Below the pieces are notes generated by a model, which searched no databases, was not told where the DNA came from, and saw nothing but the letters and a program-made list of their open reading frames with translations. From a bacterium (GTDB taxonomy: Bacteria; Cyanobacteriota; Vampirovibrionia; Gastranaerophilales; Gastranaerophilaceae), in the NCBI GenBank assembly GCA_017942035.1, contig JAGAVG010000045.1:1-64000 (forward strand): a stretch of DNA of 64,000 nt, in the 5' to 3' direction. The first letter of the stretch is position 1, and each line of letters begins with the position of its first letter. Shown piece after piece: positions 16,291 through 25,745 of this stretch. The position numbers were made by a program, and so were the translations under genes.

Positions 16291-17049
16291 TTATTTTATC
16301 AAAGTCATTCCATGTTTTATTACATTTTTTGATCGTTGAATTTTTATTTTATCAAGTCTTGATTTGATAAGCGGCGCTTGTTTGGAAAAAGGCTGGAGAG
16401 ATAAGAATTTTTTGTAGTATCTTAAGGCTTCCGTATTTTTTCCTAATTTGTCAAAACAAATTCCTATACCGGCATAAGCTTGTGTATAATTCGGGTTATT
16501 TTTCAAAAGCCGGTTTAGAATAGATGAGGCTTCTTGAAATTTTTCCATCTTCATTAAAAGTGAAGATTTGTGATCGTATGCTTTTGCATATTTTGGAGAA
16601 TTTTCTATTAATTTTTGGTAAATCATAAGAGCCATATCAGGTTCTTCACACATTTCATGGGCAATTCCAAGCTGGAGAATTGCATCGGGATTATCAGGAT
16701 TTATTTGTATTGCCTGAATAAAATTCTTTATTGCACCGCATGGAATTCCTTTGAGCAAATAACATATTCCGAGTTCATAAAAAGCTTCATAGTAATAATT
16801 ATCTAACTCTGCGGCTTCGTTAAAATATTTTATGGCTTTATCGTAATTTTCTATTCCTTTGTAGCAAATTCCGAGACCATAATACGATTTCGGATTTTTT
16901 CTATCTATTAAAATAGCGTTCAAATAAAATGATATCGCATCTTGAAAAGCGCTTTCATTTCTAAGTTTTTCAGCTTTTTCAATATAATTATTATTTTCTT
17001 TTTTTATGTTTTCTGTCTTATAAATTTTGGTATTTGTCATGTAATCCAT
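16291..17049 (-). CDS. Cytoplasmic TPR-repeat protein
   Basis: About 252 aa with at least five tandem tetratricopeptide repeats (for example YYGLGICYKGIENYDKAIKYF and AFYELGICYLLKGIPCGAIKNF), which form a protein-binding solenoid. There is no signal peptide. The frame extends further upstream, but the GGAGAG sequence and a -10-like TAGAAT lie within that extension, so I place the start at ATG 17049; 17040 is possible. It is divergent from the exported paralogue pair. A scaffolding role is probable, but its partner is unknown. Confidence 0.8.
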   Translation of the reverse strand: MDYMTNTKIYKTENIKKENNNYIEKAEKLRNESAFQDAISFYLNAILIDRKNPKSYYGLGICYKGIENYDKAIKYFNEAAELDNYYYEAFYELGICYLLKGIPCGAIKNFIQAIQINPDNPDAILQLGIAHEMCEEPDMALMIYQKLIENSPKYAKAYDHKSSLLMKMEKFQEASSILNRLLKNNPNYTQAYAGIGICFDKLGKNTEALRYYKKFLSLQPFSKQAPLIKSRLDKIKIQRSKNVIKHGMTLIK

Positions 17050-17165
17050 TTCTCTCCAAACCGGTATAATTATTCTATTTTTTTTTCCGGCATGCGGGAA
17101 CAACCATTTGGAGGACATATTAATCAATCATTGGATTTATTATTTTATTGTGGTATAAAGTTATT

Positions 17166-17987
17166 ATGAAAAAGGTAATGGTTGGGATATTAATATTTGG
17201 GTTAGTGCTTAATACGGCCGGTGTTATGGCTTATGAAGCCGTAGATTTAGGAGCTGTTGATACTCCTAAAATTCAGATACCTAAAACGGAAGTAAAGACA
17301 AAAGAGTCGCTTGTTGTATCAGATGAGGCGATTATATCGCAGCTTGTTGAGATGCAAAAACAAAAGGATATGGAGGATATTGAAAATCTCTGGAAGGGAA
17401 CAGTTGCAAACGATCAGGTTATAGCTTTTGCGCTGAAAAAATTATCAACTCCGGAAAGCCAGAGGAGGATTCATTCTTCGCTTATGGCAAAAACTTTATC
17501 AGCTATAGTTGCCGGTTCATCATTTGTTCCGTATGCAATAGGGTCTGATTATATGCTCCAGACGGCATCTTTTGCAGCCGGAAGACTTGCGCAAAATTTA
17601 ATAAACAAAAAAAATATACCACAGGAAATTCCGTTGACCGATACAGAATTAATTGAGCTTGCCGGACTTGTGGAAAACCTTCAAGATAGGATTATAAATG
17701 CATATTATAATTACAAGGGGGCGCTTACTCAGCTTAAACAAACCCGTTCAAAGTTGATTTTGTATAATAAAAACTACGCAAAAGCGCTCGAGGATGAGGA
17801 TATTTTAGAAATTACAATATCATCGGCGATGTACGATAATATGCTTATTGATGAATATTATTATTTTCAAACGGCTGAAAAATATCATTTGGAATTGCAA
17901 AGACTTGCGGGCAAAAAAGTTGTTGACAGCTTAAATTTGTTCCAGTCTGATTATACACTTGTAAATGAAAAGGCGGTGAGCAAATGA
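17166..17987 (+). CDS. Exported coiled-coil protein, first of a tandem pair
   Basis: A 273-aa protein with a signal peptide (about 1-22). The mature part has a polar linker, then ENLWKGTVANDQVIAFALKKLS, a small hydrophobic region (SAIVAGSSFVPYAIG) and a long C-terminal helical part with AYYNYKGALTQLKQTRSKL and AEKYHLELQRLAGKKVVDSL. The order of these elements matches the next gene, so the two are paralogues. The C-terminal helices resemble half of a TolC-type coiled coil, but the family is not one I recognise. The ATGA overlap with the next gene implies coupled translation. Start ATG 17166 is chosen over an upstream TTG because it begins the signal peptide. Confidence 0.7.
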   Translation: MKKVMVGILIFGLVLNTAGVMAYEAVDLGAVDTPKIQIPKTEVKTKESLVVSDEAIISQLVEMQKQKDMEDIENLWKGTVANDQVIAFALKKLSTPESQRRIHSSLMAKTLSAIVAGSSFVPYAIGSDYMLQTASFAAGRLAQNLINKKNIPQEIPLTDTELIELAGLVENLQDRIINAYYNYKGALTQLKQTRSKLILYNKNYAKALEDEDILEITISSAMYDNMLIDEYYYFQTAEKYHLELQRLAGKKVVDSLNLFQSDYTLVNEKAVSK

Positions 17988-18874
17988 AGAAAAAACTTTT
18001 CACAGCGTTTTTTTTGTTAAGCTTAACACTGCCTGTGTTTTCAGCAGAGTTGAGTGATGTTATTACTCCAATGCCGCCGGCTTATCGTTTAGGGTTGTCA
18101 GAAGAGCCGGAAAAAGAATATGTTGAGGCAAAATCAGGTCATACTCCTCAAAGACTTGAGGAGGCTTATGTTTCAAAATCTGAAAGTCAGCCGGATATCG
18201 GAGAAATGACTTATGCTGATTTGAGTATGAAACAGATGTCAAAAGAGATTGCCCAAGATTTGATTTTGCAGGAAAAAGATATGATGGGGGATTTGTCTGT
18301 TTTGTGGCAGGGAGCGGCAAAACAAAGTGACACAATAAATTTTGCGCTTTATAAGCTTGCAAATCCTGATGAGGACAAACCTGATGAAAAATCTATCAAA
18401 AAAGTTTTAACGACGATTGCAAGCATGTCCACAATGGTCGGTGCCGGCATGGGCAACCCTGTTATGGCGGCAGGTTCGCTAATCGGCGGAAATATTCTGG
18501 GTATTATGTCTCAAGATACCAAAGCTCTTAATTATAAATATACAAAAGTAACTGACGCGGATATGATTATTCTTGTCAGAAAAATTGAAGAACTTCAACA
18601 GCGCACAGTTGATTTATATTATAACTATATGACTTCGTATAAGAAACTCAAAATGATTGACAAAATGGTTGAGGATAGAAAACATAATTATGATAAAGCC
18701 CAAAATTTTTCCAAAGAAATTATCGTAATTGCAGATGCCTATTATCGTAATGCTCTTGATGTTCAAGCTAAAGCGCGGGCGGATTTTTATTCTAAGAGAG
18801 CAGCCCTTGAACAGTTCGTTGGAAATGAAGTTTTTACTAATTTTGAAAACGATTTGAAAAACCGGAGAGATTAA
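17984..18874 (+). CDS. Exported coiled-coil protein, second of a tandem pair
   Basis: A 296-aa paralogue of the preceding protein with a signal peptide (about 1-20). It shares the elements SVLWQGAAKQSDTINFALYKLA, a Gly/Ala/Met-rich hydrophobic stretch (TIASMSTMVGAGMGNPVMAA), DLYYNYMTSYKKLKMIDKM, and a final ADFYSKRAALEQFVGNEVF. This last segment recalls the end of TolC-like repeats. It has a 4-bp overlap with the upstream gene and lies 2 bp before the lipoate ligase family gene, so the three form one unit. A periplasmic complex of the two is a reasonable guess; the function is unknown. Confidence 0.7.
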   Translation: MKKKLFTAFFLLSLTLPVFSAELSDVITPMPPAYRLGLSEEPEKEYVEAKSGHTPQRLEEAYVSKSESQPDIGEMTYADLSMKQMSKEIAQDLILQEKDMMGDLSVLWQGAAKQSDTINFALYKLANPDEDKPDEKSIKKVLTTIASMSTMVGAGMGNPVMAAGSLIGGNILGIMSQDTKALNYKYTKVTDADMIILVRKIEELQQRTVDLYYNYMTSYKKLKMIDKMVEDRKHNYDKAQNFSKEIIVIADAYYRNALDVQAKARADFYSKRAALEQFVGNEVFTNFENDLKNRRD

Positions 18875-18876
18875 CT

Positions 18877-19536
18877 GTGAAATTTTATCCTTACCAAATT
18901 TTATCCGGTGCAAAAAATATGGAGATTGATGCCGAAATTCTTAATTCTTCGATTGAAAACGAGGAAAAAGAGTCTATTTTCAGATTGTATGGCTGGAAGC
19001 CTAAATGTATTTCTCTCGGACGTAATCAAAAGGATAATTTTTTAGATTATGAATTTTTACAATCTAGAAATATTGATGTTGTAAGGCGTTTGACCGGCGG
19101 AAGAGCACTTTTGCATGATATGGAGCTGACGTATAGTTTTGTATGTCCTCAGGAAAATCTTGAACATGGTGCAAATGTTGTTCAATCTTATATGGAAATT
19201 TCTCAGATATTGATTAATGCTTTTAAAAAACTTGGTATAGATTTGGTTTTCGGGGGGCAGAGTAGTGTTCATACAAAATTTGACTATTGCATGCTGGTTT
19301 CAACCGGTGCTGATTTAACTTATAAGGGGAAAAAACTTATCGGGTCTGCTCAATGCCGCAAAAGCGGATATATTCTTCAGCATGGTTCAATTCTATACGA
19401 TTATGACAGAAAACTGCTGGAAGAAATTTTTCATGAAAAAGTCGATACCTCTTCAATTACTTCAATTAGAGAGATTAATCCTGATATTCGATTTGAAGAT
19501 ATTATAGATTTATTTACATCTATTTCATTTGATTAA
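18877..19536 (+). CDS. Lipoate-protein ligase A family protein
   Basis: A 219-aa protein of the biotin/lipoate A/B ligase fold (BPL_LplA_LipB). RRLTGGRALLHDMELTYSF is the family's RR-x-x-GG-x-x-x-H motif. YKGKKLIGSAQCRKSGYILQHGSILYD contains the lysine that contacts the acyl-adenylate or acyl donor. It lacks the C-terminal accessory domain of LplA, so it may be an octanoyltransferase of the LipM/LipL type or a ligase. Translation starts at GTG 18877, 2 bp after the preceding stop. Its 3' end overlaps the convergent WG-repeat gene by 17 bp. Confidence 0.85.
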   Translation: MKFYPYQILSGAKNMEIDAEILNSSIENEEKESIFRLYGWKPKCISLGRNQKDNFLDYEFLQSRNIDVVRRLTGGRALLHDMELTYSFVCPQENLEHGANVVQSYMEISQILINAFKKLGIDLVFGGQSSVHTKFDYCMLVSTGADLTYKGKKLIGSAQCRKSGYILQHGSILYDYDRKLLEEIFHEKVDTSSITSIREINPDIRFEDIIDLFTSISFD

Positions 19537-20413
19537 TTAAATCATACCTTAAATCGCTCAAAGGGCCGTTGTTTGGAATTCTCATGTTTCTGTAATAATG
19601 TTTTGCAAATGTGTAAGGATATTTAGGCAGCCAAACCATTTTTATCAATATATTAACCGTATCGGCACCGTGAGAGAACATCAATTCATCTATTGTACCT
19701 TCATGAGCAGGTGAAATTGATGAGAATATTTTCAAAATATAATCCGATGCAGTAAGTAAAGAATAACCGGAAAGAAGGCCTGTATTAACCATCATATCAG
19801 TAATTTTCAGATTATCTGCCGTTCTTACGTCTGACAAATCGGAAGGGAGTATAAGGTTTTCCGATGTTGCATTTTGTATCTCATACCAGTTCCCGTGATA
19901 TAAAATTCTCATGGTATTTTTTTGAGGCATGTATATATCTTCATACAAGTTTGCCAGAAGCATGTTTCCTTGAAAATCACTCACACCGTATCTGTAATTT
20001 TTATATGTCAAAAACATATTCTGTGATAAAAATTCTATTCCAGAATATATCGGCGGAATGATAACATCTCCGTATTCATCATATACGCCGTAATCATTAT
20101 CATTGCCGAATTTCGCATATTTACCTAAAATTCTGTCTGTATGGTTATATTTGATAGGTACAAGTACATTTCCATTGTTATCTATCAGGCCGTATTTCAT
20201 TTTTTTATGCTGGGCAATCCATGAATTCGTTCCTATTTTTATAAGTTTTCTGTATTCCGGTTTAACGACAACATTGTCGTTTTCATCTTTCAGCCCGAAA
20301 AATAAATTTTCACTAAAAACTTTTCTTGTTTCAATATTATCTTCTATCGCAAAAACGCTATTGCTGAATTGACAAAAAAATATTAATCCCAGTAAAAATA
20401 ATAACCTTTTCAT
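19520..20413 (-). CDS. Exported WG-repeat protein
   Basis: A 297-aa protein with a signal peptide (about 1-22) and a row of WG (KWG-type) beta repeats (about 38-165: YGLIDNNGNVLVPIKYN, YGVYDEYGDVIIPPIYSGI, YGVSDFQGNMLLANLYEDI). Each has the pattern [YF]G-[LV]-x-D-x-x-G-x-x-[LI]-x-P-x-Y. The C-terminal 120 residues are not repeated. WG repeats occur in many surface and periplasmic proteins of unclear function. The promoter is leaderless and overlaps that of the divergent AsmA-like gene. Confidence 0.8.
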   Translation of the reverse strand: MKRLLFLLGLIFFCQFSNSVFAIEDNIETRKVFSENLFFGLKDENDNVVVKPEYRKLIKIGTNSWIAQHKKMKYGLIDNNGNVLVPIKYNHTDRILGKYAKFGNDNDYGVYDEYGDVIIPPIYSGIEFLSQNMFLTYKNYRYGVSDFQGNMLLANLYEDIYMPQKNTMRILYHGNWYEIQNATSENLILPSDLSDVRTADNLKITDMMVNTGLLSGYSLLTASDYILKIFSSISPAHEGTIDELMFSHGADTVNILIKMVWLPKYPYTFAKHYYRNMRIPNNGPLSDLRYDLINQMK

Positions 20414-20419
20414 AATTAT

Positions 20420-20428
20420 ATGATAACA
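20420..20428 (-). promoter_or_regulatory. Leaderless extended -10 promoter of the WG-repeat gene
   Basis: Read on the minus strand: TGtTATCAT, then 6 nt, then the ATG (20413-20411). The -35 region is weak. It overlaps the promoter region of the divergent gene. Confidence 0.6.
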
Positions 20429-20446
20429 TAAAATTATTTGTTATGA

Positions 20447-20452
20447 TATAAT
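20447..20452 (+). promoter_or_regulatory. -10 box of the AsmA-like gene
   Basis: TATAAT at 20447-20452 predicts a start near 20459, giving a leader of about 7 nt before ATG 20466 and ruling out the ATG at 20451. Confidence 0.5.
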
Positions 20453-20465
20453 GTGGTTAGTTGTT

Positions 20466-23249
20466 ATGGAAAAGTTTTCAAAAAAGAAAAAAATATTAAT
20501 AGGAAGTTTGGCATCAGCCGCAGTTGCTGCTTTGGCTTTGCCGGTAATTATTTACACAACTGTTTTACCGGCAGTTGTATCAAACCAGCATGCTCTGAAT
20601 TTTTTCAGGGAAAAAGTTAACAAATTCACAGGGTTCGATTTACAAATTCAAAATCCCGTTTTGAAAACAGGATTTTCTCCGATAATCGAGTTTAAGACAG
20701 ATAGTTTTCAGCTTTCTAAAAATGATGCGATAATTTCCTCCGGACAAAATTTCCAGACGGTCATATCTATTAAAGAAATTTTAAACAAAAAAATAATCCT
20801 GAAAAAATTTGGAGTTGACTATTTTTTTGCCGATGTGAACCAAATTCTTTCATTGGCACAGCCATCCGAAAAACCACAGCAAAAATCAGATTGGATTGTC
20901 GATTGGTTTAGCTCGGATTTGTACGTCAAAAATTCCATTATTGTTTATGAAATTGATGATAAAACTTTTTTGAAAATTGATGCTGACAAACTTGAATTAA
21001 ATACTGCGGAAAAAGTTAGAAAACCTATTCATTTCAAAGTTTTTGCCGATTTGAAAAAAGACAAAAAACATCTTATTGCAAAATTTGAGGACAAAAATAA
21101 TGTTTATATTAAGGATAAGAAAATTTTTGTCGATAATCTTGAATTTGACGTGAATAAATCGAAATTATTTTTAAGTGCCGACGCTGATCAAAAAAATAAC
21201 TTTAATTTGAAAGTTTCTTCAAAAAAATTCTCAATAAAAGACACGCTTAATTTGATTAATTCAAACATTATTGAGAATAATATTAATGAATCTCTCGTAT
21301 TTTTTGACGGTATTGACGGAGATTTTGACTTTGATTTTTATATAAATAATACTGATTTAAAAGGTGATATAAATTTAAACAGACTTGATTTCAAAGTTAT
21401 TCCGGTTGCGAATATTCCGGTAAAATTGACGCAGGGTAAAATTAAACTTACAAATGACAAAATTTTACTGAAAGACTTTAAGGGAATCTACAACGGAAAG
21501 GCTGAAAATAAATTAGATTTTGAAGGGGATGTGAAGGATTACCTCAAATCTATTGATACGAATATTAATGCAAATGCTGTTGTTACAAATGATTTCACAA
21601 AGAATTTTCTTTCAAAAATGGTAGGATATCCTATTGAAATTATAGGCAAGCCGGACACAAAGCTTATTTATAAATCAAAATATAACAAAATGGATATAAA
21701 ATGGATTTTTAGCTTTAATCCGTCTCAGGGCTTTAAAATCGGCGGCGAAGATTTTACACCTTCCGTAAAGCTTCATAGGGCGCTTGTTGCTGATATGCAT
21801 TTTGAAGATATGTTTTTGAATATAAATTCGATTGATTATTATATGGTTCGGGCTGAAAATGCCGACAAAAGTCATGGTGAATATCATCCGATTTTAACTT
21901 TTAAGGGCAATCTTGATTTGAAGAATGAAATTCCGGTGATTAAAGATTTCGGATTTGAAATTCCAAATCCTTTGCCAAGTGAATTTTTAAATATGATTGC
22001 AAAGCAGGCTATATTTAAAAAAGGTACAATTGCCGGAAAATTAAATGTAGATTTTAACGGAAAATATCCGATTTTAGATGGTAATTTAACCGCTGAGGGT
22101 GTAAGAATACCATCTCAAAGATTGGGAATTAAAAAAGGCGTATTCTATACAAAAAACAATAATATTTACATCAAAGCCGACGGAAGATACAGAAGAATTG
22201 CTTACAATTTTGACGGAAATATCTTAAACGAAATAAAATTGCCGATTATTATTAAAGATTTGAATTTAACACTGGACAATATTGATGTAGAAAGAATTAT
22301 GAATACTTTCAATTCTCAGCCGGTTATTGCTGATAACAAAGCTGCCGTTCAGCCTGTTGAATTATCTGACGACGATGATGTTATGACTTTTGATGTGGGA
22401 AATATTATCGTTGAAGACAGTAGTTTGAAAATTTTGAAGGGTAATTACAAAGATTTAGAATTCGGCAATATTGAAGCAAATATGACACTGGATAAAAACA
22501 GCAAACTTCTTATAACTTCTAACAAATTTGACATTGCCGAAGGTATTTCAACCTTAAAAGTTGACTGCGACTTGAAAAAGCAGTTGTATTACGTTCGTTT
22601 GGGAATTCTGGACGTTAATTCCAATACGATTGCAAAAACTCTTCTGGGGCTTGATAAAGAAATTACTGGCAAAGCTAAAGGTTTGATTGAATTAAATGCA
22701 GACAAAAGTCTTAAGTTGAACGGACTTATAAGATTTGCCGTTGATAACGGTGCTATCGGAAAAATCGGTTTTGTCGAATACATAATGAAACTTGCGTCTG
22801 TATTCAGAAACCCTCTGGCGATGATTTCACCGGGTATAATTGCCGATTTAACAACAATTCCGGACGGACGTTTTGACAAAATTACCGGAAATCTTACTAT
22901 TAAAGATAACGTTATAAATAATATTGATATCAAATCGCAGGGAGACCTGCTGGCAACCCTTATAAGGGGACGGTTTGATTTAGAGTCGCGAGATACAACG
23001 CTGAGAATTTACACAAAATTCAGCAATAACGACAAAGGTTTTTACGGATTTATGAGGAATTTTTCTTTGAATGCTTTGTCTAATAGAATTCCGTTCAGCA
23101 ACAAAAACGAAAGTAATTACTATGCAGCGGAAATCGAACAAATTCCTGATATAAAAGCCGATGAAAAAAATTGCCAAATATTTCTTACAAAAGTAGAGGG
23201 AGATGTTGAACATAACAATTTCCTTTCCTCTCTGAAAAAATTGAAATAA
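20466..23249 (+). CDS. AsmA-like envelope protein (TamB/AsmA superfamily)
   Basis: A 927-aa protein with one N-terminal transmembrane anchor (about 8-32, after KKKK) and a very long periplasmic beta-rich body, the architecture of AsmA-like proteins now thought to bridge the envelope and carry lipids. The AsmA C-terminal region is recognisable near residues 750-850 (IRFAVDNGAIGKIGFVEYI...DGRFDKITGNLTIKDNVI...QGDLLATLIRGRFDLESRD). Repeated phrases such as DLKNEIPVIKDFGFEIPNPLP fit stacked beta-taco repeats. It is probably involved in outer-membrane lipid homeostasis, alongside the Lpt genes at 58-60 kb. The start is set by the TATAAT just upstream. Confidence 0.75.
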   Translation: MEKFSKKKKILIGSLASAAVAALALPVIIYTTVLPAVVSNQHALNFFREKVNKFTGFDLQIQNPVLKTGFSPIIEFKTDSFQLSKNDAIISSGQNFQTVISIKEILNKKIILKKFGVDYFFADVNQILSLAQPSEKPQQKSDWIVDWFSSDLYVKNSIIVYEIDDKTFLKIDADKLELNTAEKVRKPIHFKVFADLKKDKKHLIAKFEDKNNVYIKDKKIFVDNLEFDVNKSKLFLSADADQKNNFNLKVSSKKFSIKDTLNLINSNIIENNINESLVFFDGIDGDFDFDFYINNTDLKGDINLNRLDFKVIPVANIPVKLTQGKIKLTNDKILLKDFKGIYNGKAENKLDFEGDVKDYLKSIDTNINANAVVTNDFTKNFLSKMVGYPIEIIGKPDTKLIYKSKYNKMDIKWIFSFNPSQGFKIGGEDFTPSVKLHRALVADMHFEDMFLNINSIDYYMVRAENADKSHGEYHPILTFKGNLDLKNEIPVIKDFGFEIPNPLPSEFLNMIAKQAIFKKGTIAGKLNVDFNGKYPILDGNLTAEGVRIPSQRLGIKKGVFYTKNNNIYIKADGRYRRIAYNFDGNILNEIKLPIIIKDLNLTLDNIDVERIMNTFNSQPVIADNKAAVQPVELSDDDDVMTFDVGNIIVEDSSLKILKGNYKDLEFGNIEANMTLDKNSKLLITSNKFDIAEGISTLKVDCDLKKQLYYVRLGILDVNSNTIAKTLLGLDKEITGKAKGLIELNADKSLKLNGLIRFAVDNGAIGKIGFVEYIMKLASVFRNPLAMISPGIIADLTTIPDGRFDKITGNLTIKDNVINNIDIKSQGDLLATLIRGRFDLESRDTTLRIYTKFSNNDKGFYGFMRNFSLNALSNRIPFSNKNESNYYAAEIEQIPDIKADEKNCQIFLTKVEGDVEHNNFLSSLKKLK

Positions 23250-23790
23250 TGTCATGGGATTGACCTCCGTGTTTCAGGATCTCCATAATAAAAGACGCTA
23301 AGATACTAAGACTTTAAGTCACTAAGTTCTTTATGGTAATGTACTTATCGTCTTACCGTCCTATCGTCTTAGCTTGTAGGGTATACATTAGTCTACCAGC
23401 TTAACTGGATTGCCACGCTCACTCCGTTCGCTCGCAATGACGATATAACCTCCCTTGTTAAAGGGAGGGGGACCGCGTCAGCGGTGATGGGATTTTTATT
23501 TGACAATTTCGAATTACAATCCCCTACCGTTGTCGCTGTAATGACCCCTCACCCCAACCCTCTCCCACAAGGGGCGAGGGGGCTTGCAATCCTTAGCTTG
23601 TAGGGTAGACTTTAGTCTACCAGCTTAACTTCCTTACTTACTCACTTATTTACTTTTAATTAATTTCACATAAAAAGAAAGACCCATTTTACTGAGTCTT
23701 TTTCTTCACTTTCTACCTTACTACTACACAAGCTCTCAATTCTTCCTTTTACATAAATATGAGAGGAATCATTAAGTATAAATATACATT
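23250..23790. repeat. 540-bp gene-free block of at least six dispersed repeats
   Basis: In order: a degenerate CCTGAA/TTCAGGAT element (23250-23283); the 81-bp AAGACGCTAAGA family (about 23292-23372); a degenerate family A palindrome (23380); a GGATTGCCACGCT...GCAATGAC element (about 23407-23442); two G-rich elements (CCTCCCTTGTTAAAGGGAGG near 23450 and an imperfect CCCTCTCCC/GGGGCGAGGG near 23550-23582); and an exact family A palindrome (23604-23621). No coding potential is visible. Confidence 0.8.
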
Positions 23791-25320
23791 TTATTTTGCT
23801 GAAAGTACCAGACCATCCTTTTCTAATGCTGCTGATAGTGCCAAATAATCTTTTCCGAAGTATTCTTTTCCTTTAATTCTGATAGAAAAACCTTTGAAGT
23901 TGCCGCTTGCATCTTTAACAACTTGAACTCCGGCCGGTAATTTTTCGATTTTTTTGTTACCGGTGCATTCTTTCATGTCTTCTATGAATGTTTTTGTTTG
24001 TTTATCAATAGCTTCCTGCTGTTTTTTAGCTGCATCAGCTTTTGCTTTTTTTGCCTTGTTAGCTTCTGCTGCTTTTTTATTGTCAGCTTTAATTTTTGCG
24101 GATTGTTCTTTTTTAGCTTCATTTGCTCTGATATCGTTTTCGCCTTGTGCAACTTTGTTTTTCAATTTTTTTACAGCAGATACGATTGCGCTTGTGCTGC
24201 TTACACCGAACCAATTCTGTTTTGTAGCCATTCTTGCTGCTGCAACTTCTTTTTCTGCATCAATTCCGTCTTCAAGTGCTCTTTCGGCTAATGCTTCAAT
24301 TAACATATCTGCAATTTCTTTTTTCTGGCCGAATTCGCAATCATCCATTAATGCTGTAATCAAATCGCCTTTTTTGGCTTTGTAAGGACCTGCGTTCCAA
24401 GTATCGAAGAATTCAAGAACATTGTCTTTGTTAATGTTTTGTTCGATTACATTTTTCATACCTTTGTCATCGTCATCATAGTTTGTACCAGGACCGTCAA
24501 TAGCCTCGTAAATCAACTGACAAATTTTATTCATTACATATTTTTCTGCTTTTTTTGTTTTTTCTGAAACTTTGCGAGTTGCAGGAGATTCACCTTCAGC
24601 ATCTGAAGTTTCTTCAACACCTTCTGCGGCTCCTATTCCTTCTGCTGAACCTGCACCTTCAGTGCCTTCTAATTTTTTGCCTTCTTTTGCAAGTTCTTCT
24701 TGAACTTCTTGAACAGTTTTTTGCATTTCAACGCTCTGAGTTTGAATTTCTTTGATTAATTCCTCTTTTTGTTTTTTAATTGTTTCAAGATTCAAAACAT
24801 GACTTTTGTCTTTTAAATCTTTAATTTTTGCTTGAGTTGCTTTAAATTTTTCAAGTTCAGCATTCAATCTTGTTTTTTGGCCATCAGTTAATTGATCGCT
24901 TTTCAAAATTCCTTGCAAGTGGTCTACAATACCGCTTACAGTTACATATAAATTATCAACTTCTGACAAATTAAAATCTGTCATAAAAGAGTTATAACCT
25001 TGAGTCTGTGCATTCTGAGCAATAGCTTGTGTTTGCTGCGGATTTATATAACCAGGCATATTATTTGATAAATTTAAACCAATCATCAAAGGGTTTGTTT
25101 GATACCATGCTGGCATTTTAGCTAATTGGGCGATAAAAGGTGAAACGCTCATATCCATAACTTCATATTGAGTTTCGCCAACGCCCGGCAAGCTTAATTG
25201 GTAATTATAAGGTTCTAATAACTGCCAAGCTTTTAAGTTGAATGGCATATTAGTAATTTTATTACCAACAGGTGCTGGCCCATTGAAACTGATATTCTGG
25301 TTTGGAAAATTTACTGACAT
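23791..25320 (-). CDS. Large unknown protein with coiled coils and an annexin-like motif
   Basis: A 509-aa protein I cannot assign. There is no signal peptide. Residues 1-100 are Asn/Pro/Gln-rich. Residues 115-215 are a charged coiled coil, followed by a Gly/Ala/Glu linker. Residues about 265-330 contain LIYEAIDGPGTNYDDDDKGM, resembling an annexin repeat with its G-x-G-T calcium loop. Residues about 390-450 are a Lys/Ala-rich coiled coil, and a compact C-terminal domain follows (GFSIRIKGKEYFGKDYLALS). It is monocistronic, with a GGGGA sequence before the ATG and repeats on both sides. Confidence 0.6.
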   Translation of the reverse strand: MSVNFPNQNISFNGPAPVGNKITNMPFNLKAWQLLEPYNYQLSLPGVGETQYEVMDMSVSPFIAQLAKMPAWYQTNPLMIGLNLSNNMPGYINPQQTQAIAQNAQTQGYNSFMTDFNLSEVDNLYVTVSGIVDHLQGILKSDQLTDGQKTRLNAELEKFKATQAKIKDLKDKSHVLNLETIKKQKEELIKEIQTQSVEMQKTVQEVQEELAKEGKKLEGTEGAGSAEGIGAAEGVEETSDAEGESPATRKVSEKTKKAEKYVMNKICQLIYEAIDGPGTNYDDDDKGMKNVIEQNINKDNVLEFFDTWNAGPYKAKKGDLITALMDDCEFGQKKEIADMLIEALAERALEDGIDAEKEVAAARMATKQNWFGVSSTSAIVSAVKKLKNKVAQGENDIRANEAKKEQSAKIKADNKKAAEANKAKKAKADAAKKQQEAIDKQTKTFIEDMKECTGNKKIEKLPAGVQVVKDASGNFKGFSIRIKGKEYFGKDYLALSAALEKDGLVLSAK

Positions 25321-25745
25321 AATTTTTAATCCCCGTTTTATTCCCCGTACTTATATAAAGTTTTTTTCGCTTTAAAAATTGCCTCAAACCATGTCTAATT
25401 GCATGTTTCTACCCCCTGAAAGTATCTATATATCAGTGTTTTTATCTATTAAATTCACCTTTACATTACTTAACAATTAGAAGGCCAGAGGGCAATCCAG
25501 TTTTTCTGGTAGACTAAAGTCTACCCTACTATTTACTCCCTCGCCCCTTGTGGAGCAAAGGGAACAGGCGCAACGCAGTGAGCCTTGTGACTCTGCTTCC
25601 CGCAGCGTAGCGGAGTGGTGAGAGGATATGTAAGCAGGCTATTATCAGGATGTAAATTCTTCCTCACTTCCTTACCTATTAACTATATTGTTCAATTCCT
25701 ATACCATGGTTTGAAATTATTTATCTTTTCTAATAAAATAAAACT
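25321..25745. repeat. 425-bp gene-free stretch with dispersed repeats
   Basis: Holds an exact family A palindrome (25508-25525), a G/C-rich element with CCTCGCCCCTTGTGG and CGCAGCGTAGCGGAG-like inverted segments (25536-25625), and the GTAAATTCTTCCTCACTTCC element (about 25660-25680) also found near 37210 and, inverted, near 9210. The right end is the promoter of the next gene. Confidence 0.7.
25711..25739 (+). promoter_or_regulatory. Leaderless promoter of the 72-aa XRE regulator
   Basis: TTGAAA (25711-25716), a 17-bp spacer, TAAAAT (25734-25739), then 6 nt to ATG 25746. Confidence 0.75.
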
